64,000 nucleotides of DNA, from positions 124,001-188,000 of the forward strand of contig NZ_RQES01000016.1 of the NCBI RefSeq assembly GCF_004769405.1. The letters are read 5' to 3'. The DNA is from Leptospira selangorensis (GTDB lineage Bacteria; Spirochaetota; Leptospiria; Leptospirales; Leptospiraceae). The notes under the pieces were generated by a model, which worked only from the letters and a program-made list of their open reading frames with translations, made no database searches and had not been told where the DNA came from. Numbering within the stretch: position 1 is the stretch's first letter; the number at the start of each line of letters is the position of its first letter. Positions 52,554 to 62,025 of this stretch are shown piece by piece. The position numbers were made by a program, and so were the translations under genes.

Positions 52554-53489
52554 CTATTTCATTTCCAGGGGATAGAAAGGAATTTTTTCCTCCAAAAATC
52601 CGGAAAACCTTTGTACACGTTTCGAAATATTCTCCGCTGGAAAAAGAATACAGCCCATAGTTTCCGAATCCAATATTAAATTTGGTAAAACTCTTTTTAG
52701 TTTTCCCGAACGTAGATTACTTTCCACATCCCAAAACGATCTAAAAAGGATTCCAGAACCCCCATTGACTGCGTATTCGCAAAGAAAAGTCGCATGATTC
52801 GATTTGATTTGTCTTTCAGAGCTTAGATCCATTAAACGTTTTTTGGTTTTAGGAATTCTGATCTGTGAATGTTCGTCCACGTACATAATTTTATGTTTTG
52901 ATAATTCTTCTATATTTGTAGGAGTTCCAACTCGATCCAGGTAGCCGGGATTCGCTACTGCAATTACAGGGTTGGGCAGAATTCGCAGACATTTCGGGCT
53001 GCTAAGCGGTTTCATGATCCTGAAAGCAAGATCGAATTGTTCGTAAATCAGATTTGATTTTTCGTTTGAGAAAACGATTTCAATGGAAATTTCAGGATAT
53101 AAATTCGAGAATTCGGAAATACATTCGGGCAGAATTCTATTCGCAAAAGGAAGAGCCGCTGTCATTCTAATCTTGCCTTTCATCTCTTTTTCTTTTCCAG
53201 CTTCCTTTTCCGCCTCTCTGATTTCGGAAAGTATTCTTTCGCATCGGATCAAAAAGTTTTGACCGGCTTCGGTTAACTGCATAGATCTTGTAGTTCGGTT
53301 GAACAAAATAATTTTTAGAGATTTTTCCAATCTTGAAATTCTTTTGCTTATCGAAGGTACCGAATTTCGAGTTCGTTTCGCAGCTTTAGCGAAACTGCCT
53401 TCTTTACAAACAGCTTCGAATATTTCCAGATCTGCTATACTGTCCAAATTCATTCTTTCCATTTTGGAAAGAATCTCTTTCAAATGCAA
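52554..53489 (-). CDS. LysR family transcriptional regulator
   Basis: The 311-residue protein has an N-terminal winged HTH (ADLEIFEAVCKEGSFAKAAKRTRNSVPSISKRISRLEKSL, core SFAKAAKRTRNSVPSIS) and a periplasmic-binding-like effector domain from about residue 100. Start could also be Met10 or Met13. It diverges from the quinone oxidoreductase gene and likely controls it through the nested inverted repeat at 53530-53556. Effector unknown. Confidence 0.88.
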   Translation of the reverse strand: MHLKEILSKMERMNLDSIADLEIFEAVCKEGSFAKAAKRTRNSVPSISKRISRLEKSLKIILFNRTTRSMQLTEAGQNFLIRCERILSEIREAEKEAGKEKEMKGKIRMTAALPFANRILPECISEFSNLYPEISIEIVFSNEKSNLIYEQFDLAFRIMKPLSSPKCLRILPNPVIAVANPGYLDRVGTPTNIEELSKHKIMYVDEHSQIRIPKTKKRLMDLSSERQIKSNHATFLCEYAVNGGSGILFRSFWDVESNLRSGKLKRVLPNLILDSETMGCILFPAENISKRVQRFSGFLEEKIPFYPLEMK

Positions 53490-53529
53490 GATATTGTGGA
53501 AAATATATTTTAGGTTATTATTTTAATAA

Positions 53530-53556
53530 TCCTGAAGAGATATTATTTCTCCAGGA
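53530..53556. promoter_or_regulatory. Candidate LysR-type operator
   Basis: TCCTG-aa-GAGA, seven bases, TCTC-CAGGA: a nested inverted repeat in the 89-base divergent region, 23 bases before the oxidoreductase start. A second AT palindrome TTATTA-TTT-TAATAA lies just beside it (53513-53529). Confidence 0.45.
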
Positions 53557-53578
53557 TCTTCATAAAAGGAGAATTATT

Positions 53579-54571
53579 TTGAAAGCAATGATGATTAGGT
53601 CTCATGGAGGCCCGGAAGTTTTTGAAATGGGAGAAATTCAGAAACCGAACCTGAAAGAAGGACACGTTTTGGTTAAAGTAAAAGCTACCAGCGTAAATCC
53701 TGTAGATTATAAAATTAGAAAGTTTGGACCGGCGATTTCCCCCCAATTACCCGCAATTCTACATGGTGATGTTTCAGGCATTATAGAAGAAATTCATGAG
53801 AAAGAAACATTTTGGAAAGTAGGTGATGAAATTTTCGGATGTGCGGGAGGAGTTATCGGAAACGGGGGAGCATTGGCGGAATACATGCTTGTGGATTCCA
53901 AATTGATCGCTAAAAAACCTAAGAACATAAGTTTTGAAGAAGCGGCAGCTCTACCCTTAGTTTCTATCACGGCATGGGAAGGTCTCTTCGATAAGGGAAA
54001 AATTTCTGCCGGAGATAAAATCCTGATTACAGGAGGAGCCGGGGGAGTAGGTCATATTGCGGTTCAATTAGCGAAATGGGCAGGAGCAAGAGTGATCTCC
54101 ACTGCTACGGGCGAGTCCAAGAAAAAATTAGTTTTATCTTTGGGAGCCGAAGCTGTCGCTGATAGAAATATTGAGTCGATTCGAGAAACTGCAAAACGAA
54201 TATTCGGAACGAATGAATTCGATTTAGGATTAGATACAGCAGGCGGAGAAGGTTTTCAAACCGCAATACAATCGGTAAAGATTAAAGGTAAAGCGATTAC
54301 GATTAATGGAAGCGGTTCTTTCGATTTATCCGTTGCCCATTCCAAAAGTTTAGATTTGAGCATAGTTTTTATGCTTCTTCCTCTTTTAAAAGGAGAAGGT
54401 AGAGAATATCACGGAAAGATCCTAACAGAAATCTCTAGACTCGTTGAATCAGGGATCTTGAAACCGATCCTAGATTCTGAAATTTTCGATTGGAAAGAAA
54501 TAGGAAAAGCTCATCAAAAATTAGAAGATGGAAAAGCGATCGGCAAAATTGCAGTTCGGATCGGAAATTAG
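53579..54571 (+). CDS. NADPH:quinone oxidoreductase-like MDR protein
   Basis: The 330-residue zinc-independent MDR enzyme starts at TTG 53579 (AAGGAG seven bases upstream). It has ATSVNPVDYKIRK, the cofactor site ITGGAGGVGHIAVQLAK and a quinone-reductase-like C-terminus. It reduces quinones or enones with NADPH. The gene is divergent from its presumptive LysR regulator and its end is three bases from the convergent phosphatase gene. Confidence 0.87.
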   Translation: MKAMMIRSHGGPEVFEMGEIQKPNLKEGHVLVKVKATSVNPVDYKIRKFGPAISPQLPAILHGDVSGIIEEIHEKETFWKVGDEIFGCAGGVIGNGGALAEYMLVDSKLIAKKPKNISFEEAAALPLVSITAWEGLFDKGKISAGDKILITGGAGGVGHIAVQLAKWAGARVISTATGESKKKLVLSLGAEAVADRNIESIRETAKRIFGTNEFDLGLDTAGGEGFQTAIQSVKIKGKAITINGSGSFDLSVAHSKSLDLSIVFMLLPLLKGEGREYHGKILTEISRLVESGILKPILDSEIFDWKEIGKAHQKLEDGKAIGKIAVRIGN

Positions 54572-54574
54572 ATC

Positions 54575-56338
54575 TTAAACTCTGTCTACGATCAAAAGAG
54601 TGACATCATCTTCGAAATCGGATCTATGACAATAGGTCCTACATTCTTTAATCAAACTTTCGGCGGCTTCCGCTGAATGGGATTGAGAATGATTTCTGAC
54701 TGCTAGAGTAAGTAAGTCTTCGCTATATCTTCTGGTTCTGTCCGCGTTGGAGTGTTCAGTGAGTCCGTCAGTGTACAATACCAATCTATCTTGGGGTTGG
54801 AAAGCGGTTACATATTCTTCAAAGAAAAGATCCGGGATCACTCCGACTAATTTTCCCTTTGTCTCTAGATGTAAGGAACTCCCTTCCGATTTTCTATATA
54901 GGATAGGAGGATTATGACCTGCGTTCGTATAAGACATCGTATTTGTGCCTGTATGAATGATCGCATAAAATGCGGTTAGGAAATTCCCGGCTAATTTATT
55001 ATACAATGCATAGTTGAGTGCAGTGAAAAACTTGGAAGGACTTCCTAATGTTTCCGAATCGAATGTGCTGACTACGGTATGAATGACTGTTGCTACAACG
55101 GAAGCAGAAAGCCCGTGACCCGAAACGTCTGCAATAAGAACCGCGCTTCGGTTTTCATCTAATTTTAGAATATTATAAAAATCTCCACCTACATTATCGT
55201 AAGGGATATGTTGCACTCCAAATTCCAGGCCCCCCACATAAGGAAGACTAGAAGGAAGTATCTTATGCATTACTTCTCTGGCGCGTTTTAATTCTCTATC
55301 CGTATCTAAAACTTTATGGAATAGATTTGCGTTCTTGATAGTGACACTAAGTCTATTTGCGATCGCGCCCAACATTTCTAGATCTGCATGTGTGAATGCA
55401 AATCCAGAGTATTTATTATTTACGCTGATAACTCCCAGTAATTCTCCCCTAAATAATAGAGGAGCGGAGATGAGTGAGTTTGCTTCGAATTTATATTTAG
55501 CACTTTTATCGTATCTTGGATCTTCGTCCAGATTTTGGATGAGTAGGCTTTGTTTTTCTCTTGCGACCCAGCCTGAAATTCCTTCTCCATAGGGGACTTG
55601 TATATTATGGATGGCTTCTTCCGGAATCCCTCTGGCAGCTAAAACTCTTAGTACTTCTAAAGTGGGGTCTGCTATGTAGATGGTTCCCGCTTTTGCTTCT
55701 AAAAATTCGAGTACTTTGTCTAAAAGCCAATTTCCTAATTCGTTGATGCTCTTTTCTGCGACTGTTAATTTTTCGAATTCGTAAAGTAGCCGGAGTTCTA
55801 ACACTCTCTTTTTTAGAGCTTCATGAGCTTGGGCATTTTTGATTGCGATTGCAGCCATTTCGGAAAGTGAGTTGAGAACCTCTACATCCGAGGATTCGAA
55901 ACTTCTGTTGTCCGATTTGTTCAAAATTTCGAGAGTTCCGATCACTTTGTCCGCAATGTATAAAGGAACGCATACAAGTGATCTGGTCCTAAATCCTGTT
56001 TTTTGATCCAAAGCAGGATTAAATCTTGGGTCAGTGTATGCGTCTTCTAGTATGATTGCTTTTTTTTCTTTGGCTACCCAGCCCGCGATTCCCTGCCCAG
56101 GTTCTAACCTAGCATATTTTTGGACGATCTCTCCTTTTTCGCCCAAGGCAACTTCGCAGTATAAAAATCCGTCCTTCTCCTCTAATAAAAATAGGGAGCT
56201 TGCTTCCGCTTCCAATAGGTCTTTGGAATACAACATGATTAAAGGAAGAAGTTGGTAAAGGTCCAGGTTAGCGTTTAGGATCGTACTCGTGTTCAGTAGG
56301 CTTTTGTATTTTCTGGCTTCCGAGTCAATAGTGGACAT
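54575..56338 (-). CDS. GAF-GAF-PP2C (RsbU/SpoIIE-like) serine phosphatase
   Basis: From ATG 56338 the protein has 587 residues; a longer start at 56488 would overlap the divergent metallophosphoesterase and adds nothing recognisable. Two GAF domains (about 30-175 and 200-350) both carry GxGIxGWVA-type motifs (GQGIAGWVAKEK, GEGISGWVAREK). A coiled coil leads to the PP2C domain with IADVSGHGLSASVVATV, TNAGHNPP, YTDGLTE and EDDVTLLIVD. Such enzymes dephosphorylate anti-sigma-factor antagonists; no such partner is adjacent. Ligand of the GAFs is unknown. Confidence 0.87.
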   Translation of the reverse strand: MSTIDSEARKYKSLLNTSTILNANLDLYQLLPLIMLYSKDLLEAEASSLFLLEEKDGFLYCEVALGEKGEIVQKYARLEPGQGIAGWVAKEKKAIILEDAYTDPRFNPALDQKTGFRTRSLVCVPLYIADKVIGTLEILNKSDNRSFESSDVEVLNSLSEMAAIAIKNAQAHEALKKRVLELRLLYEFEKLTVAEKSINELGNWLLDKVLEFLEAKAGTIYIADPTLEVLRVLAARGIPEEAIHNIQVPYGEGISGWVAREKQSLLIQNLDEDPRYDKSAKYKFEANSLISAPLLFRGELLGVISVNNKYSGFAFTHADLEMLGAIANRLSVTIKNANLFHKVLDTDRELKRAREVMHKILPSSLPYVGGLEFGVQHIPYDNVGGDFYNILKLDENRSAVLIADVSGHGLSASVVATVIHTVVSTFDSETLGSPSKFFTALNYALYNKLAGNFLTAFYAIIHTGTNTMSYTNAGHNPPILYRKSEGSSLHLETKGKLVGVIPDLFFEEYVTAFQPQDRLVLYTDGLTEHSNADRTRRYSEDLLTLAVRNHSQSHSAEAAESLIKECRTYCHRSDFEDDVTLLIVDRV

Positions 56339-56458
56339 AGATGGGGCAAGACTCTCACGGATCGGGAAGTAAGTCAACGGATTGTCGTTTTCTGTAGGAA
56401 CAAAATGTAAGAAAGGCGTTTTTTGGAGGAACTCCGACCCTTTTTTTCGGTCGGATAT

Positions 56459-57706
56459 ATGAGTCTGGCAATGGAGTTCGATTTGCAAAGGTTAGTGATT
56501 TTTCTCAGTGTTTTTACCGTAATCCTTTTGATAGGTTATTCTTATGCGACCAGTCGTTTGATCGCACCTTTCGAACTCGGAACTTTTCAAAAGGTTTCTC
56601 TTTGGATCGGAGTGGTTTTTCTAGTCCTTCTTACCCCTAGTGCTTATCTTTTAAGTTTATTTTTCAGGGAAACCCAGTGGCAAAAATTCTGGGCTTACGC
56701 CGCATTTACCACTTTGGGGTTTGCAACCATTGTAGTTTCTTTCGTTGTCTTTAAGGATCTGGGAAACTTGGTTTGGAAAGGTGTTATCTATCTTTCGGAC
56801 CTTCTACAATCCAAAAGTATTTCTGTCGCATCAGCCGAAACCGAGGCATTATTCGGATCGGAAAAATTCGGAAGAGGGGACTTTTTAGCCAGATTTTCTT
56901 CCTTTGCACTTTTGGGGCTTGCGGGTGGATTGACTGCCTTCGGATTTTACCAGGCTAAAAAAACTCCCACTGTTAAACATGTGAAGATCAAGGTGAAAGA
57001 TCTGCCTGACGGTTTGCATGGTTTCAAGATTGCACAACTTTCCGATATCCATATTGGGCCTACGATCAAAGGGAATTTTTTAGAAGGTGTAGTCTCTAAA
57101 ACAAATTCTTTGGAGCCGGATCTAGTTGCGATCACTGGAGATTTGGTAGATGGAACGGTAAACATGTTGAAACACCATGTTTCTCCTCTAAAAAATCTGG
57201 AATCCAAGTATGGTACATTCTTCGTGACCGGGAACCATGAGTATTATTCCGGAGTGATTGCCTGGATCAGAGAATTAGAGGATCTTGGGATCAATGTATT
57301 ATTAAATCAGAATAAACTAATAGATCATAATGGAGCTAAGATTGCCGTCGCGGGTGTGACGGATTATAAGGCTCATACTGTGATCCCGGGTCATAGGACA
57401 GATCCTAAACAAGCTTCTCTCGGAACGGAAAACGCTCACTATAAGGTGTTACTCGCTCACCAACCTAATTCGATTTTTGAAGCTGCCAAGGTTGGATATG
57501 ATCTTCAGCTCTCAGGCCATACTCACGGGGGCCAATATTTCCCAGGGAATGTGTTCATCCATCTATTCCAAAAGTTCGTGGCCGGCTTGAGTAAATGGGA
57601 AGAGACCCAACTTTATGTGAGCAGAGGAACTGGATATTGGGGTCCTCCTTTAAGAATAGGTGCTCCTTCCGAGATCACTCTGCTTGTTTTGGAAAAACAG
57701 TCTTAG
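56459..57706 (+). CDS. Membrane-anchored metallophosphoesterase
   Basis: From ATG 56459 the protein has 415 residues, with four N-terminal membrane helices (about 10-150) and a C-terminal calcineurin-like domain. Metal motifs are QLSDIHIG, TGDLVDG, GNHEYY, LLAHQPN and SGHTHGGQ, all present. The layout matches YaeI/YkuE-type phosphodiesterases acting near the membrane. A TTG at 56423 is an alternative start. Divergent from the phosphatase gene. Confidence 0.85.
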   Translation: MSLAMEFDLQRLVIFLSVFTVILLIGYSYATSRLIAPFELGTFQKVSLWIGVVFLVLLTPSAYLLSLFFRETQWQKFWAYAAFTTLGFATIVVSFVVFKDLGNLVWKGVIYLSDLLQSKSISVASAETEALFGSEKFGRGDFLARFSSFALLGLAGGLTAFGFYQAKKTPTVKHVKIKVKDLPDGLHGFKIAQLSDIHIGPTIKGNFLEGVVSKTNSLEPDLVAITGDLVDGTVNMLKHHVSPLKNLESKYGTFFVTGNHEYYSGVIAWIRELEDLGINVLLNQNKLIDHNGAKIAVAGVTDYKAHTVIPGHRTDPKQASLGTENAHYKVLLAHQPNSIFEAAKVGYDLQLSGHTHGGQYFPGNVFIHLFQKFVAGLSKWEETQLYVSRGTGYWGPPLRIGAPSEITLLVLEKQS

Positions 57707-57762
57707 AACTTTATTGACATTCTGATCTTCCCGGGCTCTCTGTAGGGAATCCGGGATCCAGA

Positions 57763-58335
57763 ATGATCAAAAAAATTTTCAGTTCGATTGCCTTATTCGT
57801 TTTCTTATTTTCCAGCTACTTCTTCCTTTCTAATTGTTCCAAACCAAAACCAAAGTCCAACCCAGAGATCGAAAGATTAAAACCTAAAAAGAAGGCTGAT
57901 GATAGGGACCAAGATTCGGATATTTCTTCTAGAGAATATTTCGATGAAGACGCGGACGGTAAACCTATCGAAAGAAAACCGGAACCTAATCCTGGAATTA
58001 ATATAAGATCTTTTGCAAGCGGTTCTCCCGGATGTAAAAAAGGAAATTGTAAGAATGGAGAAGGTGTCTATGTTTATGATACGAAAGACGTTTACTCCGG
58101 CAGATTTTCAGGAGAGATGAGAGAAGGTTGGGGCACCTTAGCTTATTCTGACGGAGATAGATACGAAGGTAATTGGTCCGACGATAAGAAATCAGGAGCC
58201 GGACGTTATGTGTTTCGAGATGGTTCTGTTTTTAGCGGATCATTTACGGCAGAAGGTAATGGAAACGGTAAGTATACCAAAGCAGGCAGAACTGCGAGAT
58301 GCAGATTAGAGAATAGAAAGCTATTCTGTAAATAG
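57763..58335 (+). CDS. MORN-repeat lipoprotein
   Basis: This 190-residue protein has a lipoprotein signal with hydrophobic SIALFVFLFSSYFFLSNC, lipobox Cys near 25, a charged Lys/Asp/Glu-rich linker (30-85), and three MORN repeats (VYSGRFSGEMREGWGTL, RYEGNWSDDKKSGAGRY, VFSGSFTAEGNGNGKY). It probably sits at the inner leaflet of the outer membrane. TTGACA lies 43 bases upstream and an inverted repeat TCCCGG/CCGGGA just before the start. Confidence 0.8.
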   Translation: MIKKIFSSIALFVFLFSSYFFLSNCSKPKPKSNPEIERLKPKKKADDRDQDSDISSREYFDEDADGKPIERKPEPNPGINIRSFASGSPGCKKGNCKNGEGVYVYDTKDVYSGRFSGEMREGWGTLAYSDGDRYEGNWSDDKKSGAGRYVFRDGSVFSGSFTAEGNGNGKYTKAGRTARCRLENRKLFCK

Positions 58336-58480
58336 TGCTTATTAAACGATAATCCTTTCGGATGAGTTTAAACAAATATTAATAAACGATTGTTCGATTA
58401 TATTAGATCTCTTTTTTACAAGAGGTCTTGCATTTCGAAAAAAGAAAGATAGAATGTTCCATCGCAGGACGGAGGTCCGT

Positions 58481-58909
58481 ATGGAAAGATGGCATGATTG
58501 GTTAGAGACTCATCGGGATTGGTGGATCGATATGGTCCGCGTATATTTGGGCGGGGTTCTGGTGTATAAGGGACTTGCATTCCTTGCGGATACGGACGCG
58601 CTTATCCGGCTCATGGAATTGAATAATGCTCCTTACGCTTCTACATTATTAGCCCATTATATAGTGATCGCTCACATTTGTGGTGGTGTGCTGCTGATGG
58701 TAGGACTTCTGACTAGATTCTCTGCGATTTTACAATTGCCTGTACTAGTCGGGGCAGTTTTGTTCATCCATGCAAGAGAAGGTTTTGTGTCCGCAGGATC
58801 AAATCTGCCTTACGCATCCATGATCCTACTTTTACTTTTACACTTTTCCTTGTATGGATCCGGTCGTATCTCGGCGGATTTTTATATAGAAACACATAAG
58901 AGTGTTTAA
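58481..58909 (+). CDS. DoxX family membrane protein
   Basis: From ATG 58481 (GGAGG five bases upstream) the protein has 142 residues and four helices (about 17-35, 54-74, 79-98, 110-126). ARVYLGGVLVYKGLAFL near helix 1 and GLLTRFSAILQLPVLVG are DoxX-like. An upstream start at 58454 is less likely. It is a distant relative of the MarR-controlled DoxX at 11254; no regulator is adjacent. Confidence 0.8.
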   Translation: MERWHDWLETHRDWWIDMVRVYLGGVLVYKGLAFLADTDALIRLMELNNAPYASTLLAHYIVIAHICGGVLLMVGLLTRFSAILQLPVLVGAVLFIHAREGFVSAGSNLPYASMILLLLLHFSLYGSGRISADFYIETHKSV

Positions 58910-58914
58910 AGGAA

Positions 58915-58958
58915 ATATCGTTAGCTCTTTGGACATATTCCAAAAGAGCTAACGATAT
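58915..58958. terminator. Long perfect hairpin between convergent genes
   Basis: ATATCGTTAGCTCTT-TGGA (58915-58933) and TCCAAAAGAGCTAACGATAT (58939-58958) are complementary over 19 bases with one bulged base and a 5-base loop. It lies six bases after the DoxX stop and 11 bases before the HmuS stop. It may stop transcripts from both sides, but there is no clear T-run, so its mechanism is uncertain. Confidence 0.6.
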
Positions 58959-58968
58959 CATTTCGATT

Positions 58969-60054
58969 TCAGACTGGCTCTGATACTTTGTCCAATAGAC
59001 CGACCCAATCCGTTCTCTCGGGTTGTCCCGGTTTTCTTTTTCCAAAAAACTGAACGATCAATTCTCCATCCGCATCATATACTTCCATAGAGTGAATGAC
59101 TCCGTCTTTGGAAGGTTTATCTACGATATAAACTTTAGAGATTAGATCTGATCTTAAGTGTAGATTGAATTCAGGATCCAGGACATTCCACCAAGATTCT
59201 AAAACCTTAATATTGGTGACTTCTCCCGTATGGATCTGAATGGATCCCGGGTTTCCTACAAAAACCATGATAGGGCTTCTGTCTAAGGAAGCCATTTCCA
59301 ACATTCTTAAAACCGCTTTAGGCTCTACGGTTTTGGTGAATTTTCCGTTAGCAATCTCCATGGATTGGATCCTGGAGACACCATGTTTTTTTAATAGAGA
59401 GAAAAATTCATGGGTATCTTCTAATTTTCCCCAGTCGTTTAGGAATTCTTCTTTGGTTTCCGAGTTGATCTCTTTTTTCTCTGCGATCGAAGTTTCTTTT
59501 TTATTTTCAGAGGAGAATAAAGTGGAGAAGTCAGGAGATCCGTTTTTGAATTCCGATCTTAGTTTTTCCCAAGCGGATACATTCGATTTATCCGTAAGGA
59601 AAAGTTTGAACATTGCTTCTCCATTTTCATTGAAGAATTGAAAAGATCTTTGTGTGGAATCTTGTTTAGGTTCTTCCACTGCAAATCCGAATCTCCAAAT
59701 TCCTGGGAAAAGTCTGAGATCAATATCTGCTCCGACGACTAAGATATGCCCGGGACCGGAACTTACTTTTTCGAATATTCCTTTTCTTTCATGTACGCAA
59801 GCTTCGTTACGGGTAAGGACCATTACATGTCCCAATTCTCCGAACTTCGCGAATAATTCTCCCCAATTCGTTTGGAGAGAAGAAACTTGAGGAAATCCTT
59901 CCGCCTTGGAAATTTCAGAGGCAGCAAGTAGTCCACCTTCCGAGGTTTTGAGTTGGGAAGCGATCTCTCTCATTCTAAGACGAGGTTGTGTTTCTTTGAT
60001 CTGTTTCCAATCTTTAATGATATTCTCGATCTCTAACGATTCAGCGATGGACAT
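58969..60054 (-). CDS. hmuS: HmuS/HemS-like haem utilisation protein
   Basis: The 361-residue cytoplasmic protein has the duplicated HemS fold. Haem-contact His residues are visible in CVHERKG (N-half) and in the C-half IQIHTGEVTN, the position of the axial ligand in Yersinia HemS. Between them lies a Lys/Glu-rich linker (about 205-235). It receives haem from the ABC transporter and either stores or degrades it. I start at ATG 60054 (AAGGAG upstream) instead of 60075. It overlaps hmuV by 14 bases. Confidence 0.85.
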   Translation of the reverse strand: MSIAESLEIENIIKDWKQIKETQPRLRMREIASQLKTSEGGLLAASEISKAEGFPQVSSLQTNWGELFAKFGELGHVMVLTRNEACVHERKGIFEKVSSGPGHILVVGADIDLRLFPGIWRFGFAVEEPKQDSTQRSFQFFNENGEAMFKLFLTDKSNVSAWEKLRSEFKNGSPDFSTLFSSENKKETSIAEKKEINSETKEEFLNDWGKLEDTHEFFSLLKKHGVSRIQSMEIANGKFTKTVEPKAVLRMLEMASLDRSPIMVFVGNPGSIQIHTGEVTNIKVLESWWNVLDPEFNLHLRSDLISKVYIVDKPSKDGVIHSMEVYDADGELIVQFFGKRKPGQPERTDWVGLLDKVSEPV

Positions 60055-60898
60055 TTTCTTTGACTCCTTTAGCATCTAATGTATAGGGTAGGCCGTTTGT
60101 TTTGTTTGGTTCTGCGGGACCAAGAGGGATCAAATAATGCCCTCCTTCCGGGAAGGGAATTTTTTGGGTTCTCAATAGGAAATGTTCCAATACGAATTTT
60201 TCATCCAGAATATTCCCAGGGATCCCATCCGCTAGTATTTTACCTTCTTTTAATACTGCGATCCGATCCGCGTATCTAAGTGCAAGGTTTAGGTCGTGGA
60301 GAATGCAGAGAACCCCTCTTCCTTTTTTGCTGAGTTGTTTTGCTTTTTCCAATAAAGAATGTATTCTGTTCGGATCTAAAGAGGCGCCCGGTTCATCCAA
60401 GAGAACATAACTTTCTCTTTCGGTGGGTTCTTTATCCTGGGTTAAAACCCTTGCCATTTGGGTTCTTTGTTTTTCTCCGCCGGAAAGTTTATTATAAATT
60501 TGGAATCTTTCTCTTTCTCCTAGATGGACCGAATGAAATGCATCTTCGGTGATCTGATCCTCTAACGGTTTAGGAACTCTTAATTTAGAGCAGGACCTTC
60601 CCATTCGAACGATCTCGTCCGCGATAAATGGAAAATGGATCTCCGATTCTTGGGACAGTACACTTCTTCTAAGTGCTAAGTCTTCTGAATCGTATTCTGA
60701 CAAAGGAATCCCATCCAATAGCACCAATCCTTTGTCCGGAGATATTTCTCCCGAAAATAATTTTAATAAGGTGGATTTTCCGGCTCCATTCGGACCTAAC
60801 ACAATCAAAAGTTCTCCAGGATACAAACTTAAGTTTACTCCTGATAATAAGAACCTTCCACCTCTGGATAAGGAAATGTCTGATAATACTAGGCTCAT
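60041..60898 (-). CDS. hmuV: Haem ABC transporter ATP-binding protein
   Basis: The 285-residue ATPase has Walker A LGPNGAGKST, Q-loop SQESEIHFP, signature LSGGEKQR, Walker B VLLDEPGASLD and H-loop ILHDLNLA. It is about 25 residues longer than usual HmuV at the C-terminus. It powers haem import through HmuU. It overlaps hmuU by four bases. Confidence 0.88.
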   Translation of the reverse strand: MSLVLSDISLSRGGRFLLSGVNLSLYPGELLIVLGPNGAGKSTLLKLFSGEISPDKGLVLLDGIPLSEYDSEDLALRRSVLSQESEIHFPFIADEIVRMGRSCSKLRVPKPLEDQITEDAFHSVHLGERERFQIYNKLSGGEKQRTQMARVLTQDKEPTERESYVLLDEPGASLDPNRIHSLLEKAKQLSKKGRGVLCILHDLNLALRYADRIAVLKEGKILADGIPGNILDEKFVLEHFLLRTQKIPFPEGGHYLIPLGPAEPNKTNGLPYTLDAKGVKENVHR

Positions 60899-62025
60899 CT
60901 AAATTCTCCTTCTCTACGTTTTGCTTGTAAGATTAAGAATAAGAAGAACGGGCCGCCTATTCCTGCTGCAATGATTCCGATCGGTAGTTCTGAAGGGAAG
61001 GCGACAGTTCGCGCTGCTAAGTCTGCGATCGAAAGAAGAAGTGCTCCTCCGAATAAGGAAGCAGGTAATAATGTTTTATGACCCGGCCCTAAAACCATTC
61101 TTAGAATATGAGGAACGATCAAACCAACGAATGCAATATTTCCGCAGATAGAAATACTTACGCCTACTAGCAGACTTGCTAAAACGATGGTGAGATTTCG
61201 GATCCTTCTCACCTTGAAACCCGTATGAAAAGCTTCCGCTTCCCCTAATGCTAAAGCATCTAAACCTCTGGCTAATATAGGAAAGAAGAAGGTAACGACT
61301 AGAAGTACGGAACCGAGCAGATAAATTTTATGCCAGCTAGCAACCGCCATACTTCCCAAACTCCAGAAGGTTAAGTTTCTAAGTTGGGTATCATCCGCTA
61401 GATACGATAAAAATCCTAAAAGAGAAACGACAGTCGCATTCACTGCGATCCCTGCAAGTACTAGAACTAGTGAAAATCCTCCGCCTTCTCTTTTGGAAAC
61501 CACATGCAGGAAGAAGGAAACGGAAAGAGCACCGGCAAATGCGCATATCTGTAATAAGATACTTTCTTTTCCTCTTAACTCGGCTGGAAAAAAAGTAAGT
61601 ATCTTTTCTGAAAATACGATCCAAGTAGAAGCAGCTAATGCAGCTCCGGGGCTTACTCCTATAAATCCAGGTTCTACTAATGGATTTCGAAATAATCCTT
61701 GTATACAAACGCCGGCAGAAGCAAGACATGCCCCGACTAACATGGATAATACGAGCCTGGGCATTCTCAAATTCCAAACTAAAATGGAATGTGGGACTTC
61801 TAATTCGGATAAGGAATCCTGTCCTAATAGTAATACTTTCAGGATTTCCGCTGTTGAAAGTTGAATAGAACCGAATTTAAGGGAAAGTACTCCTATCCCG
61901 AAAAGCCCGGCAGCTAACACTACATATACGAAGATGGCAGGGACTTTGCGCCCTGTTTTTTTCTTCCTTTCTTCCCCTTTAGGTTTCATTTCAGGGGAAG
62001 AAGTTTCCAGAGAGGATACGATCAT
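60895..62025 (-). CDS. hmuU: Haem ABC transporter permease (FecCD type)
   Basis: This 376-residue protein has about nine to ten helices and FecCD features: PRLVLSMLVGACLASAGVCIQG, RNPLVEPGFIGVSPGAALAA and the coupling motif GNIAFVGLIVPHILR. A basic, Glu/Lys-rich N-terminus (KPKGEERKKKTGRK) precedes helix 1. It forms the membrane channel with HmuV and takes haem from HmuT. It overlaps both neighbours by four bases. Confidence 0.88.
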   Translation of the reverse strand: MIVSSLETSSPEMKPKGEERKKKTGRKVPAIFVYVVLAAGLFGIGVLSLKFGSIQLSTAEILKVLLLGQDSLSELEVPHSILVWNLRMPRLVLSMLVGACLASAGVCIQGLFRNPLVEPGFIGVSPGAALAASTWIVFSEKILTFFPAELRGKESILLQICAFAGALSVSFFLHVVSKREGGGFSLVLVLAGIAVNATVVSLLGFLSYLADDTQLRNLTFWSLGSMAVASWHKIYLLGSVLLVVTFFFPILARGLDALALGEAEAFHTGFKVRRIRNLTIVLASLLVGVSISICGNIAFVGLIVPHILRMVLGPGHKTLLPASLFGGALLLSIADLAARTVAFPSELPIGIIAAGIGGPFFLFLILQAKRREGEFR

